Below, piece by piece: positions 50,256 through 62,763 of a DNA stretch of 64,000 bases; position 1 is the stretch's first letter; every line of letters starts with the position of its first letter. This DNA comes from Capitella teleta (lineage: Eukaryota; Annelida; Polychaeta; Capitellidae), in NCBI GenBank assembly GCA_000328365.1, contig KB291799.1, forward strand, positions 101,753-165,752, given 5' to 3'. A program made the position numbers and the translations under genes. A model generated the notes under the pieces. That model was not told where the DNA came from. It did not search any database and was given only the letters and a program-made list of their open reading frames with translations.

Positions 50256-52436
50256 ACAGTGTGAGCTGGGAATTTTTGCTGATCTGTTTGCTGGATGATT
50301 TTAATATGGCGGACATCGAGTGGAATCACCCTGAACGCTGCCGTAATAGTTCTAATGTGGATTTCCACCTATTAATGCAATCTTATTTTATGACTCAATT
50401 GAATAACGTCCCTTTTAATCGACACATGCATCTCCTCGATCTTATCTTTACCAATACTGAAGGTCTTTTCAAAGAGATTTACCAGATGTCATATGTAATG
50501 GAAGTAGCAAATGCCGTGAAGCATCTGTTAAAGCTCAAATGTTCAATTAGTATTTTGGTTGTATTTTTTGGTTGTATTGTATTGTGTTCAATTCTAATGC
50601 TCACAATCCTCCACTTTTTGTCCCACTGGATTGTCCTCAGATTCCTGATTTTCATTTCACGGTTGAAAATGTTTTATCTGTTTTAGCCTCCCTTGATACC
50701 AACACTGCGTTTACTCCACAAGATATTCCTCCAATAATTCTAAAAAAATGTTGTTTGCTCCTAGCTCCCTCTTTTTGTATCATTTTCAATGTCAGCATCA
50801 GATGTAAAACTGTCCATCTTGAGTTGAACAAAGCTCGTGTTGTTCCCGTTTTAAAAAAGGGCGATAAATCTGCTGTGTCTAATTACCAACCAATCTCGAT
50901 TTTATGTATTGTTTCCAAAGTTATGTAGCGTTGTGTTTTTAACCACATGTACCCTCTTTTATCCAGCTTTGTTCATCTTTTGCAGCACTGTTTTTGCAAA
51001 GGGTGTTCATGCACAAGTCAATTATTGGATGTTTATAGTCGCATTGGTTCTATTTTGGATAAAGGTGGTCAAATAGATATTGTATTTCTGGATTTTAGTA
51101 AGGCCTTTGATTGTGTTTCGCACAAACTTTTATTGTATAAACTCAAACATTTTTACTTTGTTGATGGCAACATTTTAGAGTGGATTCGAAGCTATTTGTC
51201 TGAGCGGTCACAAAGTGTCATTGTTGAAGGGAAGAGTTTAACTTGGCTGGGGGTTCCTTCTGGTGTTTCACAAGGCTCTATTTTAGGTCCACTGTTGTTT
51301 TTACTTATCATAAATGACATGCCGTATAAAACTTTACATCGTACAACTGCCTTATTCGCTGATGACAGCAAGTGTTTTAAGTCTATAAATACCACTCATG
51401 ATTGTGAGTTTTAACAAAGAGACTTGAATGCTATGCACGGATGGAGTCTTATTTGGCAAATGTCCTTTAATCCATCCAAATGCACTGTTTAATTGATTAC
51501 TCGATCACATGTGCCCATCCATTTTAATTATACGATGAATGATGTTATTCTAGACCATGTCAATGTTTTTAAAGATCTTGGAGTTTTCATTGATCAAACT
51601 TTGTCATTTTCAACTCACACCGAGTCTACCATTTTAAAATGCAATAAGATGTGCAGCATAGTCAAACGTACTATTGGTTTGAATGCACCAGTCAATCTTC
51701 TCTTTTTATGTCCTTATGCCGTAGCCATTTAGATTTTGCCTCTCCTGTCTGGTTTCCTCATCTTAAAAGCAAAGTCAAACAAATTAAATCCGTCCAATGA
51801 TCGATGACACATTTTATTTTAAATAATGCTGTCTTATCTTACATTGAGCGATGTCAATTTCTTGAAATTCTACCTCTTTCATTCAGAAGAGAAATTACCG
51901 ATCTTTTATTTTTATTCAAATACTTTAACGGTGCCATGAATGTTGATTTTACTTCTATAGTAGCAAAACACTGTTTTAATACCCGACAGCGTTTGTGTCC
52001 GTTCATTGAGCTTTCGAAGCCAACCCCAAGGACTGATTCCTTTATAAATTTCTATTTTAATAGAGTTGCTCACATGTGGAATATTTTACTGCTGGAAATT
52101 CGCTCATGTTTATCTGTGTCCACTTGTAAATCAAAACTATTATATTTTTATTTGAACAAAATGTGTTTGTATGATGTCAATAACTCATGCACGTGTACTT
52201 CTACCTGTAGATGCAATGGCTTTTACCATACTTGATTTTACCCTAATTTCCTTGACACATATTCTTTGTTGCCATATTCTTATTTTTTATTTCCTTTTTT
52301 ATTATTATTTTTTTTTTTAGCTGGCTGTTCTTATAGGTTTTCCTGTTCTGCCATCCTGTTGCATGCATTGATATTATTGTACATATTATTTTTGTATGCA
52401 TGAAGCTTAATAAATAAACAAATAAATAAAAACATC
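50256..52436 (+). mobile_element. LINE copy 2, CR1-like, endonuclease end plus RT and 3' tail
   Basis: Starts inside the endonuclease (LLDDFNMADIEWN, HLLDLIFTN), then RT: VPVLKKGDKSAVSNYQPIS, IVFLDFSKAFDCVSHKLL, GVPSGVSQGSILGPLLFLL and active site ALFADDSKCF. The C-terminus FINFYFNRVAHMWNILLLEI resembles the conserved FFNR...WN.LP end of CR1/L2-type elements. Three or more in-frame stops. The 3' end is an AATAAACAAATAAATAAA tail at about 52412, which fits microsatellite-tailed CR1/L2. 5'-truncated and inactive. Confidence 0.88.
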
Positions 52437-52808
52437 ATGTGCAGCATAATCAAACCAATCATCAAGTTGAGATCATCATGACTTTTTTAGAGCCACATAC
52501 ACTAGTATTTTTATTGTGTTTCTTTTATTGGAGCACTGAGTGACTTTAATTGCAATTAGCGGGAACGGAAGTTTGTCTCCATTTCAGATGCCATGCAAAA
52601 CCACTTCTCTAGGATGAATGTGTTTCCAATTTGTACCTGTGAAAGGCGGAGTGTCAGAAGAATGAGTATTCGGTCAAGATTTAACTTTTAAAAGATAGGG
52701 GCTCGTGACGTAATTTTCCGGGTCATGTGATTACTCTCCATCGACTCCTGTCAAACCGAGATCTCGAACTGTATTTTATTTCCCAAAATTGAATAGGCAT
52801 TCGCGAAT
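52437..52808 (+). promoter_or_regulatory. V-ATPase E promoter region with CRE- and M-box-like sites
   Basis: GTGACGTAA (52705-52713, CRE/ATF-like) and TCATGTGA (52723-52730, the MiT/TFE M-box core) lie about 80-100 bp before the start codon. V-ATPase genes are known TFEB/CLEAR targets in vertebrates; binding here is inferred. Confidence 0.4.
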
Positions 52809-55232
52809 ATGGCCCTCACAAGTTTAAGTGATGCTGATGTGCAAAAGCAGGTATGTAATAAGCGATACAAATTTTGAATGCTGCAGCAATTCTCGAATTT
52901 CTCGACCATGTATCATAATCATGTAAATAAATGAATATTATAATCACAATCATTGAATCAACTTATTAAGGCTGGGCGACTATTCGTGTTCGTTATACGT
53001 TATTCGGCGAATAGTGGGGTGTCGCCGAATTTTCGTTATTCGTGTTTAAACCCTAATAGTTGACCCGAATAGTGGTCTTCAAAAACTGTTATAGTCATAA
53101 TAGTGTTAAAACAATCTTAATAGTCCAGAGATAACTCTTGACAGCATGTTAATACATCAATGACAAAGACCATGTGATGTCAAATACCATGAAATAAAAT
53201 CTTACCCTCCCCCATCCCATTAAACTTCAGCTAAAGGCACAACAAACAATGTGGTGGCTCAATTAAAGGCTTATGGGTGACCCACAGCATCGATGATAGA
53301 CTGCATGCATCCCATCCCCTCCCCCTTCTCCGCTTAAGCTGCTAGCTCACATGCACAGCGAGCAGAGCGCGCGATATCTGCTTCAGCAAATAAAATAATT
53401 ATATCTATCTACACATAGTGATACAACGATCTCATTGAATCCCCAGCCCTGTCTTCTCCAGTAATGCCTTTCCCTCTAAGTGTATCCACATAAAGCATTA
53501 GCTCCAAAATCATTCAACCAAAACAAGGTTCCGCTCGCTGAAACCAGTGATCAAATGATAATGCATTGGTGGCTATAATGTGGGGATGAGGTACATCTAT
53601 GTAAATACTAGTAGTTCACCAGTGATAGGACCTAGTACATGAACTGGTACATGTGCTTATCCTCTTGTAAAGTTAATAAAAAGCACTAACATATCCTGCA
53701 CTGTTCTACAACATGAGATTCTAATAATAAAAAGTTGTGATTGTAGGGATTTTTTTTTTTTCGTATTCGGGTTCGGATTCGGCGAATTGTAACCATCCGA
53801 ATATTCGTTATTTGGGTTATTTCACTCTTTGCCCAGCCTTAATCACAATACACTACTTAACACTACCAGACTACTGAGTAACTCACTTGCGAGTTTAGTC
53901 ACTATCAACATCTGCATACTGCATAGCATAATTGATGGAGCACTTGCCAAATTATCCCGGACCCCAAATTCTGCAATTGGGAAGGGTCTCCCCATCACTC
54001 TAAAAAGGGCGCTATGATAATCATGGGAATAGTGATCGCTGTTCCAAAGACATCTGTGACCTTGCCGCTAGGCCGCTTGATCCCTAAACCCTAACCTTGG
54101 GATCATCGACGTTTGTATGTATTTGTTGTAAGTGTTGAATGACAAATAATCTGCGGTTTGTTCGTTTATGGTGAAGGACTCTTTCTTGTGTACAGCTAAT
54201 ACACTCAAATACTTAAAAGTTAGAGATGACTTCTACATGTATTCTCATAATGAATTATTCTCTTTTTAACAGATTAAGCACATGATGGCTTTCATTGACC
54301 AAGAAGCGAATGAAAAGGCAGAAGAGATTGATGCCAAGGTACAACATCCAGTTCTCAGTTCTCAGCAAATCATTCTCTTCACCGTTTGTTTCAGGCTGAG
54401 GAAGAGTTCAACATTGAGAAGGGAAGACTGGTCCAGCAACAAAGAGTCAAGATCATGGAGTTTTATGAACGCAAAGAAAAACAGATTGAGCTGCAGAAGA
54501 AAATGTATTTTATTCCACATTTCTGTAGTTCGTAATGTTAACATGCTTTCTATGCAGTCAATCTTCTAATCTTCTGAACCAGGCACGTTTGAGGGTTCTG
54601 AAATCCAGGGAGGATCATCTGAAGGTAGTTTTTCATAGTGTTTTGTTGGTGTTGTTGAAATATTCTATCATCAGACTTTGCTGGAAGAGGCTCAAGTGCG
54701 TCTCGGCCAATTGACGCGTGACCCGTCCGGGTACAAGAAGGTGCTGGAGGGTCTCATCACCCAGGTCGGGCTTTGAGGTTCATTTGTGCTGATGTGCTTG
54801 ACGTTCTTCTTGGTTTAGGGAGCTCTTCAGTTGATGGAGGAAGTTGTGACTGTTCGTTGCCGACAGGATGATCTGCCACTCATCCAGGCTGTGATCCCAA
54901 TCTCTCAGCAACAATACAAATCAATTTCTGGGAAGGATATTCGATTAGTTGTAGATCAAGATAACTTCTTGAGCCCTGATACGTGAGTCTGCTATTCTCA
55001 CATGTATATGAATATTCTATTATCTTCTTAGTTCTGGAGGCGTTGAGCTGTTTGTTCAAAAGGGAAAAATCAAGGTGGAAAACACCTTGGAGGCCCGTCT
55101 GGCAATGCTCAGTTACCAGGTAAGGATTTCAAATACTGATTGTAGTTTTGGTACTTATTCTTTTTGCAGATGTTGCCTGAGCTGAGACAGATGCTGTTTG
55201 GCGCAAACCCTAACCGAAAGTTCTTGGATTAA
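52809..55232 (+). CDS. ATP6V1E1: V-type proton ATPase subunit E, eight exons
   Basis: Exons 52809-52850, 54273-54338, 54395-54504, 54558-54624, 54675-54764, 54819-54982, 55032-55119 and 55170-55232 give 229 residues (human E1 226). It begins [20 protein letters not shown], continues [20 protein letters not shown] and [20 protein letters not shown], contains [14 protein letters not shown] and VRCRQDD, and ends [13 protein letters not shown], all family hallmarks. Subunit E pairs with subunit G as the peripheral stalk linking V1 to V0 in acidifying compartments. Small introns are about 50-56 bp; intron 1 (1422 bp) carries a hAT-like element and copy 2 of the dispersed repeat. The exon joins keep frame throughout. 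Confidence 0.97.
52967..53841. mobile_element. hAT-like non-autonomous element in V-ATPase E intron 1
   Basis: Ends TAAGGCTGGGC at the left and GCCCAGCCTTA at the right are exact inverted repeats. Sub-terminal TATTCG/GAATA repeats (ATTCGTGTTCGTTATACG; ATTCGGGTTCGGATTCGG) resemble ends of animal hAT elements beginning AGGGCTGGGCGA. 875 bp with no transposase frame. No matching 8 bp target duplication found. Confidence 0.7.
53930..54205 (+). repeat. Dispersed repeat, copy 2
   Basis: Shares ordered blocks with 1126-1736 (GCACTTGCC, CCCGGACCCCAA, TTCTGCAATT, TAAAAAGGGCGCTA, TTCCAAAGAC, GGATCATCGA, GGTTTGTTCGT) but lacks the duplicated middle part. It lies 70 bp before exon 2 of the V-ATPase gene. 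Confidence 0.75.
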
Positions 55233-55508
55233 TTTCATTAAAAGCAATTGAGTGAGATTTTTAGCAGTTGTGTAAAATTGTTGATGTCATGGAAGAATGT
55301 TGATTATAATGCTGATACCATTCCTAATCTTGAATACTCTAAAAATAGAAAGAAAACTTGTAACCCTTTGTGAATAGTCTTAGATGCCATTTTCATCTTC
55401 CAAAACATTTTGTTTCTAGTCTCTGATGGAGTTTTGTGTTTATATCCGTGTCCTTTTTTGTTTTTAGTGTAAATAGAGGAATCAATATTTTGAATTGTCA
55501 CTATATGA

Positions 55509-55514
55509 AATAAA
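55509..55514 (+). terminator. Poly(A) signal of V-ATPase E
   Basis: AATAAA 277 bp after the stop codon, followed by TTATGTTCACTGTTG. Confidence 0.65.
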
Positions 55515-58500
55515 CCTTATGTTCACTGTTGCTTAGTGGCTCATTACATGGGTTGGATGTGAAGGGTGTTATCAGTTGAAGTGAGTTGCTTACTTGCATG
55601 TTATCTATGCTTCACTTGGGCAATTCAGTGAAAAACGGAATGGTTTAATAAGTGGAATATACAGCAGTGCAATATTCACTATTGAAGCGTTGTTTCCACT
55701 TAATGGGATGGGGAACTGAATTTTAAGTGATGTTCTATTGACTCATAGCACCAATTGATAGCATTCCGTGCCAAAAACACCGTGCCTGGATGCAAGCGTA
55801 AGGAAATAATACATTCCGAATATCGGGGTTAGCATTGCGCCTATGGGAGAATGCTTCCATTACGAAGTATAGGAGGCAAACATCAGATGAGGGCTTGCTG
55901 TGATTGGTCCCGTTCCCCTCGTGAAGCTATCTATTTCAGCCAATCAGAGCAGACCATCTTCGCCATAAAAGAACATCTTTGTTGTTTACGAAACGAAAGC
56001 GTCAGTATTGCGCATGTGTGGTGCACTCTGGCTGACCTTTTTACTGTTTCAGGATGTGAAACCATGGTAGGTGGCCTAGGAAATCGCTTGTTAAAATAAG
56101 AAAAATAGCGATTTTTTTTTTTTTTTTTTTTTTTTTTGCGCCTGACTGGTAGCAAAATGATTATTCTATCTTTTCCGAAAATAAAATAAAAAAATATCCA
56201 GGAGTTTAGTCGCAGGATACGCTGATATGACGAGGCCCATTGTAAAAGATAGGGAACTCGGTGTTTCATCACAGCGTCTGACATCACGCCTAATTAGCAA
56301 TATATCTCCCGCGAAATCGTTAGCGATGATATTCCTTGTGTGGGCCAGGCATAGGAATCATTTTTGGTGCATCAAATAACGACTCAAAGTCCATTTTTAA
56401 CCAGTTCTCCCTCCCTTTAACACTATGAACTTAATACTTTAGCATTTAAAGCAAGAAACTTTCCTGAAACATATGCGACGGTCTGAATCTCTTCTGAACA
56501 CTGTCATTTGGCCATTGCATGTAGAAAAGCAAAACAAGTCACTAAATATTACCCTTTTCACTGAAGGGACGGTAGCGATCATGACACCTCATGCGAAGAG
56601 TAGGGTTAATATATTAATATTTATTGCAACAGCAAGATTCAATGTATTATTCATTGTGGGTAATATACACTATTATACAGTACATGTATAATAAATAAAA
56701 TTGAATTGTTGCAAGTGATGCAATCACCCCTCACAATTTTAATTCCCTCGCTATCAGAACAGTCTGGCTCATGACACACCCATTCCCCGGGCCTATGTGA
56801 CACATATTCTGAACCCTCGTAGTCCGTATTCAGAACGAAAAATCTTAAAACCAAAATGAGCTTTACCATTGATTATGTAACATTAAACTAAACAGTCAGC
56901 CGCCATAAACACTGTGGCGCCGACTCTATTAACATCACAAGCATTTTGTCTCCTATTGATAGTAACAATCCGCTGACGTTGAGAGTTGGGGGAAAAAAAA
57001 AAAATTACTAATGGACAATGGACATGAAAGAAAGTACCACTTTTGTTATCAATTAACCTGTTCAACCTTACCGTTAACTTTTAAATCTTTCAAATAACAT
57101 GGGGGTGCATACAAGATTTCACCAAGAAGCCGCCGTTTGAGATACATGTAACATGGTGTCATCTTAAGTCTGTCATGTCTCAAAGAATATGGAGATACAT
57201 TCTGTGTCTGTCGACTCGAGCTAATTCAAAATTCATACTTTATTTAAGGTGGCAGACGAAAGATCAATCCATTCAAAGTTGTTTGCGTTAAAATTGTAAA
57301 ATTATAATATAAATTTAATATTTAATTTTAAATTTATAATTATAAATGCCACAAATGACAAATGCTGTGACAACCAGCCAAGTAGAACATCAAGGTGATT
57401 ACACAATGAAACGAGAGATAAATAAAGTTCGCGAGTGAGCACAGAAGCCAATAAGACTCCCCTCAACTGTATGCATTGTATGAGAATGTTATTTTAGCAT
57501 GGATTCAACTCACCTGTCAGTTTCATGATTCACTTCCGACTTTCCCCTGTTAATAGTGACATGAAGTTTTGTCAAATTAATGTAAAGAATTACAGTGTCA
57601 AATGATCACATATTTTGACTAATGAGATATCAAAGAACCAACATTAGGGGTTAGGTTAAGACTCCCAGCATGAAGAGTTAACTGCAATGCAGCATGAAAG
57701 CATTGTTGCAGATCCATTATACTCTTCTTTCTGCACTTAATTTACTCTTTCTTTCCCGCTCACGGCGCCAATGTGCTGAAAGGTATTCTTCTACATACAT
57801 TTACCATATTACACTATTTCGATGTATTATCTCCTGGCTGCAAGGTGAATGAACTGTCATGAACCATACTAGTACATAAAGTGACTGAGGGAAGAAGGGG
57901 TCGATGACCTACTGTTGCTCATGTTTACCATACCGAACGCCCTGCTATCCAAACAAAATTTTGTAAAACCAAGGGTGTTTGGATTGCGAGGGGTGACTGT
58001 ATATAGGCCCGCAACGCTTGTGTGCATCGTATTTAGTGTATAAAATTAATGAACATATCAACCAAACATAATTTTTACTGTCAATACATGCATTTAAAAA
58101 TACAAAAGACAAATTAGAGTCTTTGGGTGTTCAAGAGATACCGGTATTCAGAAGCTTGTTATATGAATTTAAGTATGAAGCTTAAATATATTTTCTGTTA
58201 AACGTTATATATAGCACATTTTTGTGTGTTTTAAATATAATGTACACAATTAAGTGCACACAAGTTTGAGCTAAACGACCCTGTTACTCATCATCCATCT
58301 AATGTATCTTATTGTACAACGCATAGAAGGGCACGCACCATTGCGTTTAAAAATGAATAAAATTAACATTATTAACATTATAACCCAAACAAAATGAATT
58401 AGAAGCGTTAACAATTCTGATGCATTTCACCTATAAGCTTGCATATGCACATCTAAATGTACATACAGCCAAATAAATAAATAATAAGTGAATTTGTCTG

Positions 58501-58599
58501 AATATCAAACAAATTCAAATGTAGGATAAACAAAGTTCATCGATTGAAAATTAAAAAAAAATAGAACATTTAAAAAACATAATTGAAATACATATGGCA
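55515..58599. other. Intergenic, no gene seen; one pogo-like end
   Basis: Between the convergent V-ATPase E and TCP11 genes. Contains a T-run at 56113-56137, an AT-only palindromic stretch at 57295-57348, and at 57945-58003 a sequence whose reverse complement begins TACAGTCACCCCTCGCAATC, like a Tigger-type terminus; no partner end was found. Confidence 0.55.
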
Positions 58600-61500
58600 C
58601 TAAGTAGACACAGCTGATTCATGTTCTTTGAGCAGGGCACTAATGATGTCCGCATAGAAAACTCCAAACACAGCTCTGTTATGAGATATGAGACGGGCAA
58701 ATTGACCACACACATGACTCAGTTCTTCTGCGACCGCTGAGAAGCCGGTGGGAAGGAGAACCTGAGGGTTCTGGGTCGGACGGGAGATGAAATTGTGAAT
58801 GAAATCGAAGAGGCGGGACTCTGTTGTGAAGAGGCAGGTTAACACATGGGTGATTACAAAGGGAGTCAACATACTCATTATTTTATGCACAGGGTGATCT
58901 GGGGAAGCGACACCTTCAACTTGTCCTTTGAGGAGAGCCTCACGATCCTCCGGCAGAGCAGAGAATCCGTGCTGAACTAGAGATGATTGCACATCTTTGA
59001 GAACTTGAGTTGAGACATTTGGCATCGCGCCATTGAAATCACTGCGAGTAAAAGACTTAAAATCTCTGCGAGATTATTTGACCAGAGACTCACTTGAATG
59101 CCACGCCATCGAGGATGTCACTCAAGTGCTGTTTGAGTTGTTTTTTGAGCTCACTGATGCCTGCAATGGGAGCTCCCACCGTGTTGTACGTGACAAGCAG
59201 AACTGAGGAGACGAGTATCAACCATTGCGCTTTCTGGTGGATTTCTCTGAAGCGATGTTCATCCATCAAAAGTGCCTAGGGTTGAGAGAAGTCAACAAAT
59301 ATACAATATTCTAGCAGAACACAAGACAGAGAAATGACAGATACCGTATTGTCCCAGTTACAGTCTGTTACAACTGCAGTGCGTTAAGGCAGAGGGTGAG
59401 AGTACGTCAGCCTGACTTCGAATACAAGTTATACAACCACACTCCACAAACATTGCCTTGTAAACGGGAAGAGCATCAGCGCGTGGTCCACAGTTATGTA
59501 ATGCTTATAACAACAGAGTGAGTAGTAGAAGAACCTGCATTGCTCTGGGTGACAGCTCAATGATAGGTTCTAGTACTCGGAATGAGCATTATTGGTTCAA
59601 TGCTTGGGGTTATATTTACAGTATAGGTCGCCAGCAGCAGTTGTGTTGCTTATAAAATAAACGATGACCTACATAGCATGCAAAGCTGAGCATTAAGAGT
59701 TTAGCTCTGTTGTCAAATTAACATGTGATAAAGTAACGCTGATATTATTTAAAACAGCGTCATGAAGTCTAAGTCTGTTCATTTGAATCATTTCCAAACA
59801 ATGATTGTTAGAGTACAACCGGGACAATACGGTACACAAATCTCCTTCAATGGGGTAAATCCTCAGTACTAAATACTAATTACTGAAGCACAGAGCACAG
59901 GGGCCCTGTTATTTATTATAACTCACCTCAGGGTAAATATTCTCATGATTCCAATCCAACACTTCAAGGTAAGCAGTGTTCAATAGGAAATTTGGAGTTG
60001 GTTTTGGTGCAGCTGTACTTGTGGATGCCTGGGGTAGCTCAGAAGGAGTGAAAACCTTTTGAGCATTCCTTCTCAGCCAATTACGTGTGAATTCTAAGCC
60101 GTCTGTACCACTTTCTGAGAAGGAAAAAAGGACATAAGTACATGCAGTTGCTACTTGTTTTCACAGACCTTCTTGTGTTTTAAGAAGCTGTTGAAATTTG
60201 GTTCGTTCATAATTGACACTCTGTTGCTGCAGATACGGGCGAATCTGCTGAATGGTGAAGTTAGCCATGTCCATCTTCAGTAGCTCCAAAACACGGAAAA
60301 TCTCCCTGCAAAATACATAGAATAATAAGAACTAAATGCAACGCCACAAAACTGACTGGAAGAGAGGGACAATTTCTGTGATTTCTCTCAATTTGGCAAC
60401 CTCTTCATCCCTTGCTGGAGCACACAGTTTGGCCATCATGTCTACCACAAACGTTGCATACTGATGGAAATCCAGAGTACCAGCGTCTGCCTGCTGCTCA
60501 ATGAGCTGAAGGTCAATGACCTCTTTTATCTCAGCCCGAACTCGAGTGTGTTGAGGAAGGAGAATTTCCTCTAAATTCTGAAGTTGAAGAAGCAACAAAA
60601 TCAATTACAGTATAGTCTCGATATGTCGAACTTAAAGAGACCATCAAAATCATGCCGAGTTATAGAGCCTTTGAGATATAGTAACATAGATCAAGCGCGG
60701 AAAATAACTGAGTTGAGTTGAATTTTCTCTTTGTAGCCACGATGACGAGTGTACGTGCAGAGACAAAATGATGATCCAGCACTCCCTTCCGCTCATTATT
60801 ATACCAAGTATCCATTCTCCTTTGAAGTCTTGTGTGCCTTTCATATTTTTTCTGATATTGTCGATTTGAAAAGATCACAAACGCTTTGTAGATTTCTGTA
60901 ATTGAGTGGCTTTAAACAATGCTGACCACAAAGGAACGCATTGAATGAGGCTGTGCATCTTTGTTTTGACACCTATTGTAAGCATGAATAGGATTCGTGA
61001 GTTACTCTGAGAACCGCTCGCTGACAACTTCGAGAAAGGTGTAAATGACGCTGATTGGATGCTCTGAGTCGAGCAATTAGTTGAGACAGCTTTATCCAAT
61101 CACAGGCAAAGTTTCTCTAGCATTCAACTATGAATGAAAATTTTGCATATTTGAGTTAACTCTGACATAAAGGTATCAAAAATTACCCATGGAGACAGAA
61201 AATGAGTTTTAATTATAGAGCTTTTCGAGTTATGGGAGTTCGACATATTGTTACAAATTCAATGTATGGGTATAGGGAGGGACTCGGGGATTCGAAATGA
61301 TTTTGAGTTATAGAGCAAATCGAGTTATGGGAGTTCGACATATAGAGATAATACTGTATAAGGCCAAAACCAATTCAGATTAAATTAATAATCCGTAACA
61401 AAATCACTGAGCACAATGAACATAACTGAAAGACCCAGACCTCTTTGACTTCTTCTAACAAAACCATAGCGTGACTGAAGTCTGGAGGATCCTCGCCCAG

Positions 61501-61995
61501 TTTCTCGCGCAAAGCATCCCAGAATGCTTTCTGCATAGTGTCCTTGACCTGTTTCTCAATACTTATAGGTGGGTGAGAATGATTTCCAATAAGCGCAGCT
61601 TCAACTCACGTCCCTTCCCCCGGCTCAGTCTTCTGGATTTTAAACTCGCTGTTGACGGTGATCTCATGAGCCAGAGCCATGTTTGAAACACCATCGGCGG
61701 CTCTCATAATTTCTTCGAAGGTAGCAAATCGCGGTGGTGAGGCTGATCATGAGGTGTATGAAAAATGAGCATCAAAAACTTGATAGCGCAATAATTTACC
61801 TGCAACAAGAAGGTGATTTCTTGGAGAACGTTGAGGGGAAGAAGAAGGTCGATCATCTTCTAGTCGTTGCTTTTTATCCCTTGGGGAATCAACAGGAGAT
61901 GGTTGGTCAAGGAAAAATTCAGGTCCCATAGAGGCATCAGAGGATTCTTCAGCCCCGGCCCCGACCGAAGACTTTTTGTTGTCTTCTTCAGACAT
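58600..61995 (-). CDS. TCP11/TCP11L family protein, eight exons
   Basis: Minus-strand exons 61800-61995, 61610-61742, 61441-61561, 60357-60577, 60169-60305, 59927-60114, 59094-59275 and 58600-59041 give 539 residues (human TCP11L1 509). Residues 1-65 are a Ser/Pro/acidic low-complexity head; the conserved domain starts [20 protein letters not shown]. Key pieces are [46 protein letters not shown] (from 200), [20 protein letters not shown] and [19 protein letters not shown]. The family (mouse t-complex 11, yeast Sok1) is linked to cAMP/PKA signalling and sperm function; exact role here unknown. TTTTTGCAG just before the start suggests a 5' UTR intron. Introns 3 and 6 hold MITEs. Confidence 0.95.
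59344..59832. mobile_element. MITE in TCP11 intron 6
   Basis: Ends CCGTATTGTCCCAGTT and AACCGGGACAATACGG are inverted repeats with one mismatch, flanked by TA on each side. 489 bp, no coding. Confidence 0.65.
60608..61356. mobile_element. Pogo-like MITE in TCP11 intron 3
   Basis: TA|CAGTATAGTCTCGATATG at the left and the reverse complement of TA|CAGTATTATCTCTATATG at the right, both continuing TCGAAC. TA duplication, CAG termini and sub-terminal GAGTTATGGGAGTTCGACAT repeats (61229 and 61322) match the style of pogo/Tigger non-autonomous elements. 749 bp, no transposase. Confidence 0.8.
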
Positions 61996-62614
61996 TTCAA
62001 CTGCAAAAAGAAAACAGGAGGTGATATAATCGTAATTCACTAATTGTCATCACGCGGCTTCAGTGAGCAGCATTTGTGTGTGATTTAATTGTGCTCAGTG
62101 CATGCTTTGCGCTCAAAACCAACACTTCTCTTTCCACTCTTCGTATTAGGATTGTACGTGCTGAAATGCCGATAAAGTTTAGTTTGGGGCACCTGGCTGA
62201 ATTGGAGGGCCAATTGAAATGGGAATTTCTTTATCTTACCGTGGAGACAGCTCGCAATCGCTAATCATAATGTTTGGAAAAATTCAAACAGCTAGTTAAT
62301 TATATATATCGATTAGGAATTTTCACATTATATTTGTCATGGTTATGGCTGTGTTAACGGCGATTTTCATTTTTCAGCCGAGTATACCGTAGGAAAACAC
62401 TTCAGCAATGATAACTGAAGCAGGTACTGGCGCTTGTTTCCTAATTCTCAAAATGTACTCGCGGACATCGCTCCCGTAGTAGGATTATACAAAGAGGGGA
62501 TGGGGGACTTTTACTCAGATGTCAATGCTCCTTATTCTTCCTCTATAAGAATTTAAGAGTGTCACTTTTGTCAGTTTTATGGTGGGGATCTAGTCTGATT
62601 CTAGTGGCGCCACC

Positions 62615-62763
62615 ATGGCCGTCAGTCGAACCTCAACAGCGGACTGCAGCGCCACCTGCGGTCATCTCAATCCGGAAATAGCAGTCTCAGAGTCTGTTGC
62701 TGGTTGTCTACAAAGAATGATCTCCAGTAGACTCACTAAAGTATCGTCAAACCTCTCCCATTG
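62615..62763 (+). CDS. Possible first coding exon of an unknown gene (partial)
   Basis: GCGCCACCATGGCC is a strong start context. The frame runs 49 codons (MAVSRTSTADCSATCGHLNP...) and reaches CCCATTG|GTGAGT, a consensus donor, just before a stop. It lies divergently 620 bp from the TCP11 start, as in a shared promoter. No downstream exon was identified before the window ends and the product is not recognised. Confidence 0.35.
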
